The notes: generated from the sequence alone by a model not told the origin. Counted from the stretch's first letter, positions 8,814 to 18,104 are shown. The stretch is DNA of 51,149 nt from Candidatus Poseidonia sp. (GCA_030828165.1 JAURDA010000008.1:1-51149); one strand, 5' to 3'. A program made the numbers and translations.

Positions 8814-9860
8814 ATGAATTCCCCCCTGGTTGAATGCGTCCCAAACATCTCGGAGGGTCGGGACCTCGACAAGATTGAGCAAATCGTCGATGCGGTCCGC
8901 GCTGTACCGGGTTGCACGGTTTTAGGAGTTGAACCCGACCACGATTACCATCGAACGGTCATCACGTTTGCTGGCGCCCCCGATGCTGTAGTGGAAGGAG
9001 CCGTGGCGCTCATCAACGCAAGCATTGACCTTATCGACATGTCCCAACACACCGGTGAACATCCACGAATGGGAGCTGTTGATGTGTGCCCGTTTGTACC
9101 TCTTCGTGGCATTGGTCTCGATGCGTGTGCAGACCTCGCCAGACAAACGGCAGACAGGATTGCTGCCCTCCATGACATCCCCTTGTTCCTTTACGGCAAG
9201 GCTGCGGCGGGCGATGAGCGAACATTGCTCTCGACCTTGCGGAAAGGGGAGTACGAAGGTTTGGAGGCAAGGTTGTCGGGAGGAGAAACCGGACATGGTT
9301 CATCGACACGATTCCCCGATGCTGGGGGCCAGAAATGGAACGAAGCGACAAGGCGTTCGGGAGCCATTACCGTCGGAGCACGACCGATTCTTGTTGCCTA
9401 CAACGTCAACGTTGAGGAGCGTGATGCGACGGTCGCCAAGATGGTGGGGTCATTGGTTCGCAGCAGCGGCCGCCTCTTGAAAAGTGAAAACGGGGAAAAA
9501 ATCCGAGCAAAGGGCATGCTGCCAAACGTCCAAGGCATGGGCGTCCCTCTTGAGGAATTGGGCATCTCTCAAGTATCCATGAATCTGCTCGATGTGGATG
9601 CTTGCCCCCTTCATCTTGCCTTCAAAACATGCGAAAGCATCGCCGGCGATCATGGCGTTGCCTTGTGCGGGAGCGAAATCGTTGGATTGGTGCCACTCCA
9701 AGCCATGCTTGAGGCAGGGCGATTCTTTGAACCTCAAGCGGAAAACGACGAGGCGCTCGTTAATGCAGCTGTCATCGGACTTGGTCTGAACGCTCATCAC
9801 CGGTTTTCACCGCGTGAACATATTATTGAATGGGCCATTGAATCGGAGGTGGGCAATTGA
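8814..9860 (+). CDS. ftcD: Glutamate formiminotransferase
   Basis: A 348-residue protein that moves a formimino group between formiminoglutamate and tetrahydrofolate. The N-terminus has VECVPNISEGR. The catalytic-His and substrate region is HTGEHPRMGAVDVCPFVP. The C-terminal part contains VQGMGVPLEELGISQVSMN. In animals this activity is fused to the cyclodeaminase; here they are separate genes overlapping by four bases. It usually completes histidine degradation by the Hut pathway, but no hut gene is in the window. The pair can also run in the folate one-carbon direction. Confidence 0.92.
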   Translation: MNSPLVECVPNISEGRDLDKIEQIVDAVRAVPGCTVLGVEPDHDYHRTVITFAGAPDAVVEGAVALINASIDLIDMSQHTGEHPRMGAVDVCPFVPLRGIGLDACADLARQTADRIAALHDIPLFLYGKAAAGDERTLLSTLRKGEYEGLEARLSGGETGHGSSTRFPDAGGQKWNEATRRSGAITVGARPILVAYNVNVEERDATVAKMVGSLVRSSGRLLKSENGEKIRAKGMLPNVQGMGVPLEELGISQVSMNLLDVDACPLHLAFKTCESIAGDHGVALCGSEIVGLVPLQAMLEAGRFFEPQAENDEALVNAAVIGLGLNAHHRFSPREHIIEWAIESEVGN

Positions 9861-10486
9861 ATTGGATGGACATGACATTGCGTGACTTCCAATCAGCGTT
9901 GGCCTCCTCCTCGCCCACACCAGGTGGAGGAACCGCTGCTGCCGTTGCGCTCGGACAAGCCGCATCCCTGACGGTTATGGTCTGCGATTTGACCCTTGGA
10001 AACGAAAAATGGGCCGACGGGTGGGCCGTTGCTGAAGCGGCCCAAACGGTAGCCATTCCACTCTTGAACAGAGCTGGTGAATTGGCGCAAGCCGACAGCG
10101 ATGCCTTTGACGGCGTTATGGGCAGTTTCAAACTGCCGAAGTCCACCGATGCAGAAAAAACAGAACGCCGAGATGCCATTCGGAAAGCCACTCTGGTGGC
10201 TGCGGAAATTCCCTACGAAACCGCACGGTCGGCGTTGGCGTTGATGAAACACCTCCCTGAACTCGCAAAACGAGGAAACGGCAACGCTGTCTCCGATGTC
10301 GGAGTGGCCGGTCTCCTCGCCAGCGCTGCAGCAAAAGGCGCCGTTTTCAATGTCGAAATCAACCTCGGCTCCCTACCCAAAGAATTGGGGAGTGAACTCA
10401 GGTCAGATTTGTTGACGCTGAAGAACGAAGTGAAGGTGATTTCACGAGAAATCATGCAAGCCGTGCGGGACCGTCTCGAGGAATGA
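9857..10486 (+). CDS. fchA: Formimidotetrahydrofolate cyclodeaminase
   Basis: A 209-residue, mostly helical protein that converts formimino-THF to methenyl-THF with release of ammonia. The signature SSPTPGGGTAAAVALGQAA is at residues 18-36, in the family position. The longest frame starts at TTG 9857, overlapping the stop of the formiminotransferase. An ATG three codons later (9866) is an alternative. It ends two bases before the stop of the convergent MetRS gene, so transcription from the two sides meets there. Together with ftcD it makes a complete two-step formimino-folate module. Confidence 0.9.
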   Translation: MNWMDMTLRDFQSALASSSPTPGGGTAAAVALGQAASLTVMVCDLTLGNEKWADGWAVAEAAQTVAIPLLNRAGELAQADSDAFDGVMGSFKLPKSTDAEKTERRDAIRKATLVAAEIPYETARSALALMKHLPELAKRGNGNAVSDVGVAGLLASAAAKGAVFNVEINLGSLPKELGSELRSDLLTLKNEVKVISREIMQAVRDRLEE

Positions 10487-10488
10487 CC

Positions 10489-12741
10489 TCACCGAACCGT
10501 TGAACCGGTTGGCATTTCCCCGTCAACGGTGATGAGGCGAACTGTACCGGAGCCGTCGTCAGCAGCGAGCATCATGCCTTCCGAGGTCACGCCCCGTAAG
10601 GGGCGAGGTGCAAGGTTTTCAACAAACACGACAAGCTTCCCTTCCATGTCTGATGCAGCGTAATAGGCCTTCAGGCCGGCACAAATGGTTCGCTCGGTTC
10701 CACTTCCGTCGTCCAGTTTAACGACATAGAGTTTGTCTGCATTGGGATGGTCTTCCACGCGAAGGATGCGGCCTACACGTAGGTTTACTTTCATAAATGT
10801 CTCAAAATCCACATACTGGATGCCTTCGTCTTCGTTGCTCATTTTTTTTCCTCCTGTCTTTTTACCGCCCTTTACACCATGAATCGTGGGCGTTTCTTCG
10901 ACCGTTTCCTCAACCAATCCCTGCTCTACCTCAAGAATTTCCTCAAGGTCCAGGCGCTTGAACAGAGGTTCCGGTCGCTGGCTTGACCAGCCGAGAGGGG
11001 CATCCCAGTTCACGGCCTCGCCCCAAAGAACGTCCTCAACTTGACCTTCCAACCCCAGACTGTTCCAGAGCCGCTGAGCGCTCAGAGGCATGAAGGGGTG
11101 CGTCGTGATGGCAAGGAAACGTGCGATGCGCCAACAAAAGGCCAAGTTGGCTAGACTTTCTTCGTGTCCGTCTTGTGGCTCTTTGAGGTGTTTCCACGGT
11201 GCTGCCGCTTGCAGGGTCTGGTTCCCGTATTGAGCGACGTTCATGATCCCGCGGAGAGCCTCCTTGAATCGGTGACGCTTTAGGGAATCCGTAATCTCAT
11301 CAAGTGCGGCCTCCAAATGATGCTGATGCTCGTGAATGCAGGCATGTCCGTCGTATGGGGTGAAGGGGGATGCGTTTTCCAGTAGGGGGAGCCGCTCGCC
11401 GAGCGTGAGAACCCTATGGACGAAGTTACCGTAGGCTGCAATCAATTCACTGTTGACTTTCTCGACAAAGTCGGGCCAATTGAAGTCCGTGTCGTGTTGC
11501 TCAGGCATGTTGATGGAAAGGTAGTAACGCAGCGTATCGGGGTCGTACCGTTCCAAAAACGAAGGTAGCCAAACAGCGTGTTTTCTTGATTTCGAAAACT
11601 GTCCTCCTGCGAGCATCAAGTATTCCATGGCGGGGACGTTCGTGGCGAGTGCGTAATCCATCGGCCCAGGAAGGCCGATTGGATCGGCGAAGGTCTTCCC
11701 GTTTTTCGCATGATTGAGTCCCAGAATAAGAGCGGGCCAGATCACCGTGTGGAACGGAATGTTGTCCTTGCCCAAGAAATACAAATGTCGAGGAGCATGT
11801 CCGTCTTCATCGAGCGTCCACCACCGCTTCCATGCTTCGTCTCCATCGGGATGGACTTGAGCAAAGCGGGACGCCCAAATTTGTGCACACGTGTAGTATC
11901 CTTGCACCGCTTCGAACCAGACGTATACGCACTTGCCATCCCACGCTTCACCTTGGAGGGGGACGGAAATTCCCCACTCCAAATCACGGGTAACGGCACG
12001 CGGACGCAGGCCCATGTCAAGCCATTGTTTGGTCATGGCTCGCACGTTTGATTTCCATACGGCATGGCGGTCGTTTGCATGACCCTCAAGCGCATCTTGA
12101 AAGAGGTCGAGGCGATAGAAGAGGTGCTCAGTCTCGCGAATCTCGACCTTGGCATCGGGTCTCATTTTGGAAATTGGATTCCGCAATTCCACGGCCTCAT
12201 ACGTGGCTCCACAGGCATCGCATTGGTCTCCCCGAGCACCATCGGTTTCACAGACGGGACACGAGCCTTCCACGTACCTATCGGGTAGAAAACGCCCCCC
12301 GCCCTCTCCATCCAGTTCGAAATATTGTTCGGTGGCTTTCCGTTCAAACAGCCCGGCTTTTTCCAGTGCGACAAAGTTCTCCTGAACGATTCGTTTGTGT
12401 TCAGGGTCGCTCGTCCGGTTGAAGAGGGCGCCACCGAATTCAACACCTCTTGTGTCCGTGTGGGTGGACCAAGCGCAACCAAGGTCGTCCAATGCCTTGG
12501 CGTTGATGGCGTGAAATCGGTCAACGACCTCTTGGGGATCGACACCCTCCTGTTCTGCGGTCACCGTGATCGGCGTACCGTGTTCATCGGACCCCGACAC
12601 CATCAGGACCCGATTGCCAAGAGCGCGTTCAAACCGAAATTGAATATCGGGTGGAAGGTAACATCCAGCCACGTGGCCCAGATGGAGGGGGCCGTTCGCA
12701 TAGGGCCAAGCGACACAAATCAACACGTGTTCGCCCGTCAT
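10489..12741 (-). CDS. metG: Methionyl-tRNA synthetase
   Basis: A 750-residue class I synthetase that charges tRNA-Met. The HIGH-class motif is HLGH at residues 20-23. The zinc knuckle is CPVC/CDAC. The KMSKS-class motif is the archaeal-style FSKSR in GGQFSKSRKHAVW. A Lys/Gly-rich linker joins the catalytic and anticodon part to a C-terminal EMAP/Arc1p-like OB fold (from about YVDFETFMKVNLRVGRI), which boosts tRNA binding. The frame continues to a TTG at 12807, but family proteins begin at MTGEHVLICVAWPYANG, so ATG 12741 was chosen. It is divergent from the CNNM-like gene. Confidence 0.96.
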   Translation of the reverse strand: MTGEHVLICVAWPYANGPLHLGHVAGCYLPPDIQFRFERALGNRVLMVSGSDEHGTPITVTAEQEGVDPQEVVDRFHAINAKALDDLGCAWSTHTDTRGVEFGGALFNRTSDPEHKRIVQENFVALEKAGLFERKATEQYFELDGEGGGRFLPDRYVEGSCPVCETDGARGDQCDACGATYEAVELRNPISKMRPDAKVEIRETEHLFYRLDLFQDALEGHANDRHAVWKSNVRAMTKQWLDMGLRPRAVTRDLEWGISVPLQGEAWDGKCVYVWFEAVQGYYTCAQIWASRFAQVHPDGDEAWKRWWTLDEDGHAPRHLYFLGKDNIPFHTVIWPALILGLNHAKNGKTFADPIGLPGPMDYALATNVPAMEYLMLAGGQFSKSRKHAVWLPSFLERYDPDTLRYYLSINMPEQHDTDFNWPDFVEKVNSELIAAYGNFVHRVLTLGERLPLLENASPFTPYDGHACIHEHQHHLEAALDEITDSLKRHRFKEALRGIMNVAQYGNQTLQAAAPWKHLKEPQDGHEESLANLAFCWRIARFLAITTHPFMPLSAQRLWNSLGLEGQVEDVLWGEAVNWDAPLGWSSQRPEPLFKRLDLEEILEVEQGLVEETVEETPTIHGVKGGKKTGGKKMSNEDEGIQYVDFETFMKVNLRVGRILRVEDHPNADKLYVVKLDDGSGTERTICAGLKAYYAASDMEGKLVVFVENLAPRPLRGVTSEGMMLAADDGSGTVRLITVDGEMPTGSTVR

Positions 12742-12898
12742 TCCAACCCCCCTAAGAACGGGGAGTTGCACCCGCTTCTTGAGGTTCACCCCCCACGAGT
12801 TCAACACCGATGCTGTTGAGTGAAAGAGGCGTCATTTTGAAGAACCCATCTCTCGTGGAGAGGTATACTCCCAATCGGACAGGGGTCTTGGACAAGCC
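12742..12898. promoter_or_regulatory. Divergent promoter region between metG and the CNNM-like gene
   Basis: This 157-base gap holds a candidate TATA box GGTATACTCC at 12862-12871 for the rightward gene. It predicts transcription starting near 12892 and a leader of about 7 nt before ATG 12899. No equally clear element is seen for metG. I see no RNA gene here. Confidence 0.4.
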
Positions 12899-13984
12899 AT
12901 GCTCATCGACGCATTTAGCGCAGTTACAACTGCACAGGCAACAGGCGAGGGCGACATTCGTCTCCTGATTTTCTACATCACGTTAGCACTCGGTGTTTCG
13001 TTCCTCTGTTCAATTCTCGAGGCCGTCGTGCTCTCCACCCCACAAACCCATGTTAACATCCTCAAAAATGAAGGCAAGAGGACCGCTCAAATGTGGGAGC
13101 ACCTCAAAGATGACGATTCTGTACGGCCCTTGACGGCCATCTTGACGCTCAACACAGTCGCTCACACCATGGGCGCTGCCGGCGTTGGTTCGCAAGTACA
13201 GCAAATATGGGGCGTTGAAGTTTTGACGTTTGCCTCGGCGGTGCTTACGCTTGCCGTCCTCTTTTTGTCGGAGATCATTCCCAAAACGTTGGGTGCAGCC
13301 TACTGGAAGAGATTATCCACGCCCTCGGCCTACGTTCTGACATGGATGACCAAATTGCTGTTTGTTCTGATCGGCCCCATCCAACTTCTGAAGTCCATCT
13401 TGCCTTCCTCCAGCCATTCTGTGGTTACGCGTGATGATGTCGCCGCAATGGCTGATTTGGGAGAAATTGGAGGCGCCCTCGAGACAAACGAGGAAACCGT
13501 CATTCACAACCTTCTTCGCTTGCGGGAAATTATGGTTGAAGACGAAATGACACCGCGCGTCGTCCTCAGTGCATTTGACATGAATTCTACCATCAAAGAA
13601 ATTCTTGACGAAAACACCATCCTTCGATTCTCACGGATTCCAGTCTACGAAGAAAACATCGATAATGTTCAGGGCCTGGTGATTCGCTCCGAGATTCTGA
13701 TGGCCGCAAGTCGTGATGAATGGGACACCACTCTCAAGAGCCTGATGAAGCCCATTCTTACGCTTGAGTTAGGGTCCACCATCGAGGACGCACTGGACGT
13801 CTTGTTAACGAACCGCCAGCAATTTGCTCTTGTCAAAGACGAGTTTGGTGGAACCTCGGGTATTTTGACCATGGAGGACATCATGGAAACCCTGCTTGGA
13901 AAAGAAATCGTTGATGAACTCGACGAAGTTGAAGACATGCGAGAACTTGCTCGGGAGCAAGCCGGTCACTCAGAAGACGAGTGA
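12899..13984 (+). CDS. CNNM/CorC-family membrane protein (DUF21 plus CBS pair)
   Basis: A 361-residue integral membrane protein. Four hydrophobic segments between about residues 20 and 180 form the DUF21/CNNM transmembrane domain, including SEIIPKTLGAAYW. Two CBS domains follow at about 205-335 (EDEMTPRVVL and FGGTSGILTMEDIMETLLG). The tail is acidic and the CorC_HlyC C-terminal domain is missing. Relatives transport or regulate Mg2+/Na+, with CBS domains sensing adenine nucleotides. The 3' end overlaps the convergent alpha/beta hydrolase by 19 bases. The transported ion is inferred from the family only. Confidence 0.88.
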   Translation: MLIDAFSAVTTAQATGEGDIRLLIFYITLALGVSFLCSILEAVVLSTPQTHVNILKNEGKRTAQMWEHLKDDDSVRPLTAILTLNTVAHTMGAAGVGSQVQQIWGVEVLTFASAVLTLAVLFLSEIIPKTLGAAYWKRLSTPSAYVLTWMTKLLFVLIGPIQLLKSILPSSSHSVVTRDDVAAMADLGEIGGALETNEETVIHNLLRLREIMVEDEMTPRVVLSAFDMNSTIKEILDENTILRFSRIPVYEENIDNVQGLVIRSEILMAASRDEWDTTLKSLMKPILTLELGSTIEDALDVLLTNRQQFALVKDEFGGTSGILTMEDIMETLLGKEIVDELDEVEDMRELAREQAGHSEDE

Positions 13985-14976
13985 ACGTCAATCCATTGTG
14001 AGACCAATCGGTCTCGCTCATCGTGTACGGCAGCGCCGGAATGTCTCAAAGATTCGAGATAGTAAGCCGAGAGCAAATGCTCTACTCCAGCCTCTTGCAT
14101 GGTGCTTTCAAGTCGCTGGTGGTGAGCATTCCCCAAACGCTCGTCGGGTTGTGCCTGAACCAAGAGAAGCGGTTCCCGAGGCATCCCCCAAAGGGGCATA
14201 TCGGCTTCGAGGAGTTGGTACAGCGGTTGAGGCCGTTGGTTGATAGCGTTCACGTGGCGGATGGTTTTGCGAAGCAATACGGGGCGAAGGAAGCGAGGTA
14301 CGCGGAGCAGACGACACGTTTCCTCGAAAATTTCTGTATAACCCGTCATCGGAGATTCAAACACCCATCCGGCCAGCTTTTCTCCGAAGGCCACTTCATC
14401 TCGCCGCTTGCTGATTCGAAGACCGATGAAAGCGCCCATGGAGTGCCCGTAATAATAGACGGGTCCTTCGAACAACGATGGAAATTCATCTGCGAGCCGA
14501 TTTATGGAGCCGATGACCAACGTTGTTGATTCCTCAGCGGTCCATTTTCTCAAGCGTTGCGAACCCCCGTGACTGGGAAGATCAACCATGACCACGTTCC
14601 AACCCTTTGCTCGAAAAGACTCCGCTCTTCCCACCATGCGCTGAGAGCCGGAGGTCCACCCGTGACAAATCCAAACGGTCGGGCGACCTTGCTCACCGAC
14701 TGCATGATTGGTGAACATCTGAATGCCTGCGACATCGTAGGCCAATGGATTCCATTCCTCTTCAATGAGTTTCGGTTTTCGTGCCATCGGTGCACGGAAG
14801 GCCCATTGTGTCATGACTTCCATGTAAACCGCATAGAGGGCGCCTGCGGCGACAATGATTGACAGGTTGGGCGAAATGCGCCAGGCAAACATTGTGAGAA
14901 GAATGCCTGCGAAGGCTACGAGGACAGGTAATATGTGGTTGTGCCTCCTCAAAAACGCCAACAACTCAATGACCAC
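13966..14976 (-). CDS. Membrane-anchored alpha/beta hydrolase
   Basis: A 336-residue protein with two hydrophobic segments in the first 55 residues, then an alpha/beta hydrolase fold. The oxyanion region reads WICHGWTSGSQRM and the nucleophile elbow is YYYGHSMGAFIG. A late His (SLRHSGAAVHDERDRLV) could complete the triad. It most resembles lysophospholipase or serine aminopeptidase-like hydrolases. The start is GTG 14976, 16 bases after the stop of the upstream membrane-protein gene. No upstream ATG is available. The 3' end overlaps the CNNM-like gene by 19 bases. Confidence 0.8.
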   Translation of the reverse strand: MVIELLAFLRRHNHILPVLVAFAGILLTMFAWRISPNLSIIVAAGALYAVYMEVMTQWAFRAPMARKPKLIEEEWNPLAYDVAGIQMFTNHAVGEQGRPTVWICHGWTSGSQRMVGRAESFRAKGWNVVMVDLPSHGGSQRLRKWTAEESTTLVIGSINRLADEFPSLFEGPVYYYGHSMGAFIGLRISKRRDEVAFGEKLAGWVFESPMTGYTEIFEETCRLLRVPRFLRPVLLRKTIRHVNAINQRPQPLYQLLEADMPLWGMPREPLLLVQAQPDERLGNAHHQRLESTMQEAGVEHLLSAYYLESLRHSGAAVHDERDRLVSQWIDVHSSSE

Positions 14977-14992
14977 GGGGGATTGGTTGGGC

Positions 14993-15811
14993 TCAGTCTT
15001 CTTGAGGCGTTGTTTCTTCCTTTTCGGCCTTGGCTTGTTCCTTCTTGGCTTTTCGCTCTTCTTGACGCTTCATCATTTGGTCGCCGAAATTACCCATGTT
15101 CTCGAGACGTGACCAAATTCCCGTCGCCTTCTCATCCTCAGGCGGGATGTATTTGACGAGGTAGGCTCGGAACATCAAATCGTACATGCCTTGACCCATT
15201 TCGCTACCGTTTCGCAGAAACCGATCGATGAACCAAACGATGATGAAAACGGTGCCCATCGAAAAGAAAACGATGGAAGAGGTCTGTTTTTCAGACAAGT
15301 TTTGGAATTCGGTGCCGACGAAAATCAAACCGATAAGAGCCAACAATCCAGAAGTGTTGGCCATGATGCCGTGCAAAAAGAGGGGGTTTGACCCGTCTCC
15401 TCGAATAAATTTGGTCCGCGAAACAAATTGTCCGAGATTTCGGCTAAACTTCATCGGGATGAAGATGGCGTTGAGGATGATGATCGCAAAGCTAGCGCCA
15501 AAGAGAATCGTGGTGATGATGCCCGTGTCAGAGGCCGCGATGAAGAGGGCTGCGAACAAGACGCCGAAGTTGATTGCAAAATTGACAAGCCAAGAAATAC
15601 GCCGGTTCATGTTTGAAGCGAGTTCATAGTCGTCGGCAAGACCCATTGGCCGGGCTTTCGGCGCCTTCGCTTTGGTCGCTTTTGCGGCTTTGGCCGCCTT
15701 CACGGGTTTCGCCTTTGCTGGTTCTGCTGGTTTAGCAGCGACAGCCACCGCCTTTGGTGCGGGTTTCTTTTTTTCTTCGGTGGTGGTACCGGCTTTGTCA
15801 AGTAGTCCCAT
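14993..15811 (-). CDS. Unidentified multi-pass membrane protein with Lys/Ala/Pro-rich N-terminal tail
   Basis: I do not recognise a family. The 272 residues divide into three parts. A low-complexity basic tail (about 8-55) is built of AKAAKATKAKAPKA-like units. Four hydrophobic segments lie at about 72-185. A charged C-terminal tail is rich in Lys and Glu (KRQEERKAKKEQAKAEKEE). ATG 15811 was chosen; a GTG at 15820 overlapping the upstream stop (GTGA) is an alternative. The tail could bind nucleic acid or acidic partners on the cytoplasmic side. The gene is coupled to the Pro-rich protein upstream, and both proteins start MGL. Confidence 0.75.
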   Translation of the reverse strand: MGLLDKAGTTTEEKKKPAPKAVAVAAKPAEPAKAKPVKAAKAAKATKAKAPKARPMGLADDYELASNMNRRISWLVNFAINFGVLFAALFIAASDTGIITTILFGASFAIIILNAIFIPMKFSRNLGQFVSRTKFIRGDGSNPLFLHGIMANTSGLLALIGLIFVGTEFQNLSEKQTSSIVFFSMGTVFIIVWFIDRFLRNGSEMGQGMYDLMFRAYLVKYIPPEDEKATGIWSRLENMGNFGDQMMKRQEERKAKKEQAKAEKEETTPQED

Positions 15812-15816
15812 GGTTT

Positions 15817-16812
15817 TCACGCATCCTTGTACTGCTCGCCTACTTGGCGATAAATCTCAAATTCAGGTGAAGCGATAAACGCCTCAATGGATTCAGGGAA
15901 CATGTTTCCAAGTTGGTCATCGACCATGTTGCAAAAGGTCGAACGAGTAGATTCGTCAACACCAGCTGGGTTTGCGAGCACCTCTCTGTAGGTGTCAAAT
16001 TCAGGGCTAGCGACGAATGCATTGACGATCTCTTCGGGCAGATGCTCACCCAGCAAATCATCAACGATGGCGACGAACTGAACGAACATGTCATCTTCGT
16101 CCGAAGCAGCAACGGCCGTTGTTGGCTCGGCGGGACCGCTTTCGCCCTGAGACTTCAGCGCCTTCCGTTGAGCCATGAGGGTTTGGAGAGCCGGGGTGAG
16201 TTCGGCGAGCGTCTCTTTGTCGCCGAGAGCTTTGGCCTCCTGGTAAAGCGGTTTGAGTGCACGGAGTTCATTTTCAACCCGCTCAAGTTCCGTCATGCCT
16301 TCGCCAGGTTCATCCTCAATGAGTTCAACCGTCGGGGCATCACGTATCTCAGCAACTTTTTCTTCAACCGCTGCTTTCCGCATAACGATGATCTCTCGGT
16401 CAAGCGAGTGTCCAAAGCGGTCTGCATACCGGTCCAACAACGAGCCGGCTTCCTTGTTGCTGATTCGGTCGATGTGTCCGTAGATTTGTTGCAACGGTTT
16501 TTCGGAGCGTTTGGCCCAGAGTTCGTTGTACCCTTTCTCTTCAGCCAGCCCGGAGAGCGTGGTGTTTGGGTCGTTAACGGGCACGGGGGCCTCTGGAAGC
16601 GGTGCGGGAGGGAGAGGATTGGCCTCAACGGGTGCTGGCAGCGGTGCAGGAACTGGGGCAGGAACGGGAGCGGGCAGAGCACCGGACAATGGAGGAAGGG
16701 CACCACCTGGCGGAAGTGGGAGAGGTGCCGGTAGGTCCCCGGGAGGGGGTAGATTCGGCATCGGGAGAGGGGTGTCTGCGGCCTTGCTTTTCTTCCCTCG
16801 TCGCAGACCCAT
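15817..16812 (-). CDS. Unidentified Pro-rich protein with tandem C-terminal helical repeats
   Basis: No known family is recognised. The 331 residues have a short basic start (MGLRRGKKSK), a Pro/Ala/Leu-rich stretch at about 15-85 with repeated PAPVPAPVPAPLPAPV units, and a charged middle at about 90-215 that is likely helical or coiled coil. The end carries two copies of a module of about 35 residues: one reads VDDLLGEHLPEEIVNAFVASPEF and the other VDDQLGNMFPESIEAFIASPEF with YR.V following. No signal peptide or membrane segment is visible. ATG 16812 follows GAGGTGAGGGTC; a GTG nine bases upstream is less likely. It overlaps or abuts the downstream membrane-protein gene. Confidence 0.75.
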   Translation of the reverse strand: MGLRRGKKSKAADTPLPMPNLPPPGDLPAPLPLPPGGALPPLSGALPAPVPAPVPAPLPAPVEANPLPPAPLPEAPVPVNDPNTTLSGLAEEKGYNELWAKRSEKPLQQIYGHIDRISNKEAGSLLDRYADRFGHSLDREIIVMRKAAVEEKVAEIRDAPTVELIEDEPGEGMTELERVENELRALKPLYQEAKALGDKETLAELTPALQTLMAQRKALKSQGESGPAEPTTAVAASDEDDMFVQFVAIVDDLLGEHLPEEIVNAFVASPEFDTYREVLANPAGVDESTRSTFCNMVDDQLGNMFPESIEAFIASPEFEIYRQVGEQYKDA

Positions 16813-16902
16813 GACCCTCACCTCGTCCCAAGGGGGAAGAAACCACCCTTGAACCTTACCTCAAAATGCAATTGATGGAAAGGGTATTGCATGCACTGCG
16901 GA

Positions 16903-16921
16903 CGGCCTCAGACGGAGGCCG
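16903..16921 (-). terminator. Perfect hairpin at the end of priS
   Basis: An inverted repeat CGGCCTC/GAGGCCG (7-base stem, 5-base loop) spans the stop codon of the primase gene. There is no clear T tract after it, so it may act on RNA stability or not at all. Confidence 0.3.
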
Positions 16922-18104
16922 CCCATCCCGTCAGAACGAGGAAGGTTGCACCGGATTCATGGATGGAAAATCGCTCTCCTGTTTGGCTCTCAAGCCGGTG
17001 TTCTCCAAATTGTGCAATCGCATCATCGACCGTCCACTCCATCTCGTGTGCGTCGTCCATACCGAGGACGAAGGCCTCCTGCAGCGGATTGTAGGCTTGG
17101 CCTCCATCGGGGTCGAGTCTTGCGAGGGGGAATTCACTCACGCGCATACCCGTTTTGCCGTGGAGGGACGTTGGCCACCGGATTTGACGGCGGACATCGA
17201 TGGTGACCACTTCATCGGTTTCCCCTGCATTGCCGAGAACGACCGAAGCATCCGCCTTCAAGAGGTTCAGAAACAAGCCTTGGTAGTTCCCGAGGACATC
17301 AAAACGCCCGTCTTTCAGGCGTTGTATTCGCCCATCGTGGTCGGTCAATTCTGCAAGACGTTTGATGGCGGACGCCGAGCGCTGTGAAGTGACGCCTTCA
17401 CGGTCTTGGAGGGATTGAAGCGCCGATTCGAGACGTGCCAGTTGACCGTGTCCGTCTTCGGTACCTCGGTGAATGTTGCGCAATGTGACGATCATGTCGT
17501 CCATGCCGTTCCGAATGCGCTCGGTCCAACCTCGTGCATCAGCATCGTGGTACCGGGCCAAACCGCCTTGCACATCAACGCCTTCGCCACGAATGTGCGA
17601 TACCAGTTCTCTGCGGGCCTCCGAATCCAAGTGAAACAGGCGCGGGTCTCGGTAATGTAAATGGAATCCTCGATGTCCAGAAAACGTCACCTGGAGGTGC
17701 TTTTCTTGAAAGCCGAACTCGGGCTCCAAGAAATCGTTCCAAAGCGTCCATGCTTGGTCCTGAATGACCTCAAGCATACCAGGGAAATCTTTGTCCGTCA
17801 CGCCGGGGAGGTGGTCGCCGTCCAAATCAAAAATCAAATCGGCTCCCTGCCAGAGTTTATCCGCCATTTTCAACTCATGCGGACGCCGCCAATATGCCGT
17901 TGAGTAGAAACACGAGTGCATGGCCCTTTCAGAAAGAAAGCGCTGTACCTGCCCAACATCAGAAAACGACTTGTGTCGGAGAGGAGGAGCGCCACCAAAC
18001 GGGATGAACATCCATTCTCGCGTTCGAATGCGAGGGGGTGACCACAACGAGGCGTGCCGATAATATTGGCCAAACCGGTGCGCTACCTTCGCCCATCCAC
18101 TCAC
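16908..18104 (-). CDS. priS: DNA primase small (catalytic) subunit PriS
   Basis: A 398-residue archaeo-eukaryotic primase catalytic subunit that makes RNA/DNA primers with PriL. The metal-binding DLD motif is in ADLIFDLDGDHLPG, and the nucleotide-binding SGHRGFHLHY is intact. HSCFYSTAYWRRP matches the conserved tyrosine-rich segment of the family. The start is GTG 18104; no ATG lies upstream in frame near it. PriL is not in the window. The downstream gap to the Pro-rich protein is short and holds a hairpin. The upstream neighbour is a small zinc protein on the same strand. Confidence 0.92.
   Translation of the reverse strand: MSGWAKVAHRFGQYYRHASLWSPPRIRTREWMFIPFGGAPPLRHKSFSDVGQVQRFLSERAMHSCFYSTAYWRRPHELKMADKLWQGADLIFDLDGDHLPGVTDKDFPGMLEVIQDQAWTLWNDFLEPEFGFQEKHLQVTFSGHRGFHLHYRDPRLFHLDSEARRELVSHIRGEGVDVQGGLARYHDADARGWTERIRNGMDDMIVTLRNIHRGTEDGHGQLARLESALQSLQDREGVTSQRSASAIKRLAELTDHDGRIQRLKDGRFDVLGNYQGLFLNLLKADASVVLGNAGETDEVVTIDVRRQIRWPTSLHGKTGMRVSEFPLARLDPDGGQAYNPLQEAFVLGMDDAHEMEWTVDDAIAQFGEHRLESQTGERFSIHESGATFLVLTGWAASV

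Noticed and set aside
15913-16734. A 273-residue plus-strand frame opposite the Pro-rich protein
   Set aside because: The minus-strand frame has ribosome-binding sequence, coupling to its neighbour and internal protein repeats; the plus frame has none of these.
16600-16760. A DNA-level tandem repeat or CRISPR-like array
   Set aside because: The periodicity comes from Pro/Ala codons of the Pro-rich protein; there are no equal-length repeats with unique spacers. No CRISPR array was seen anywhere in the window.
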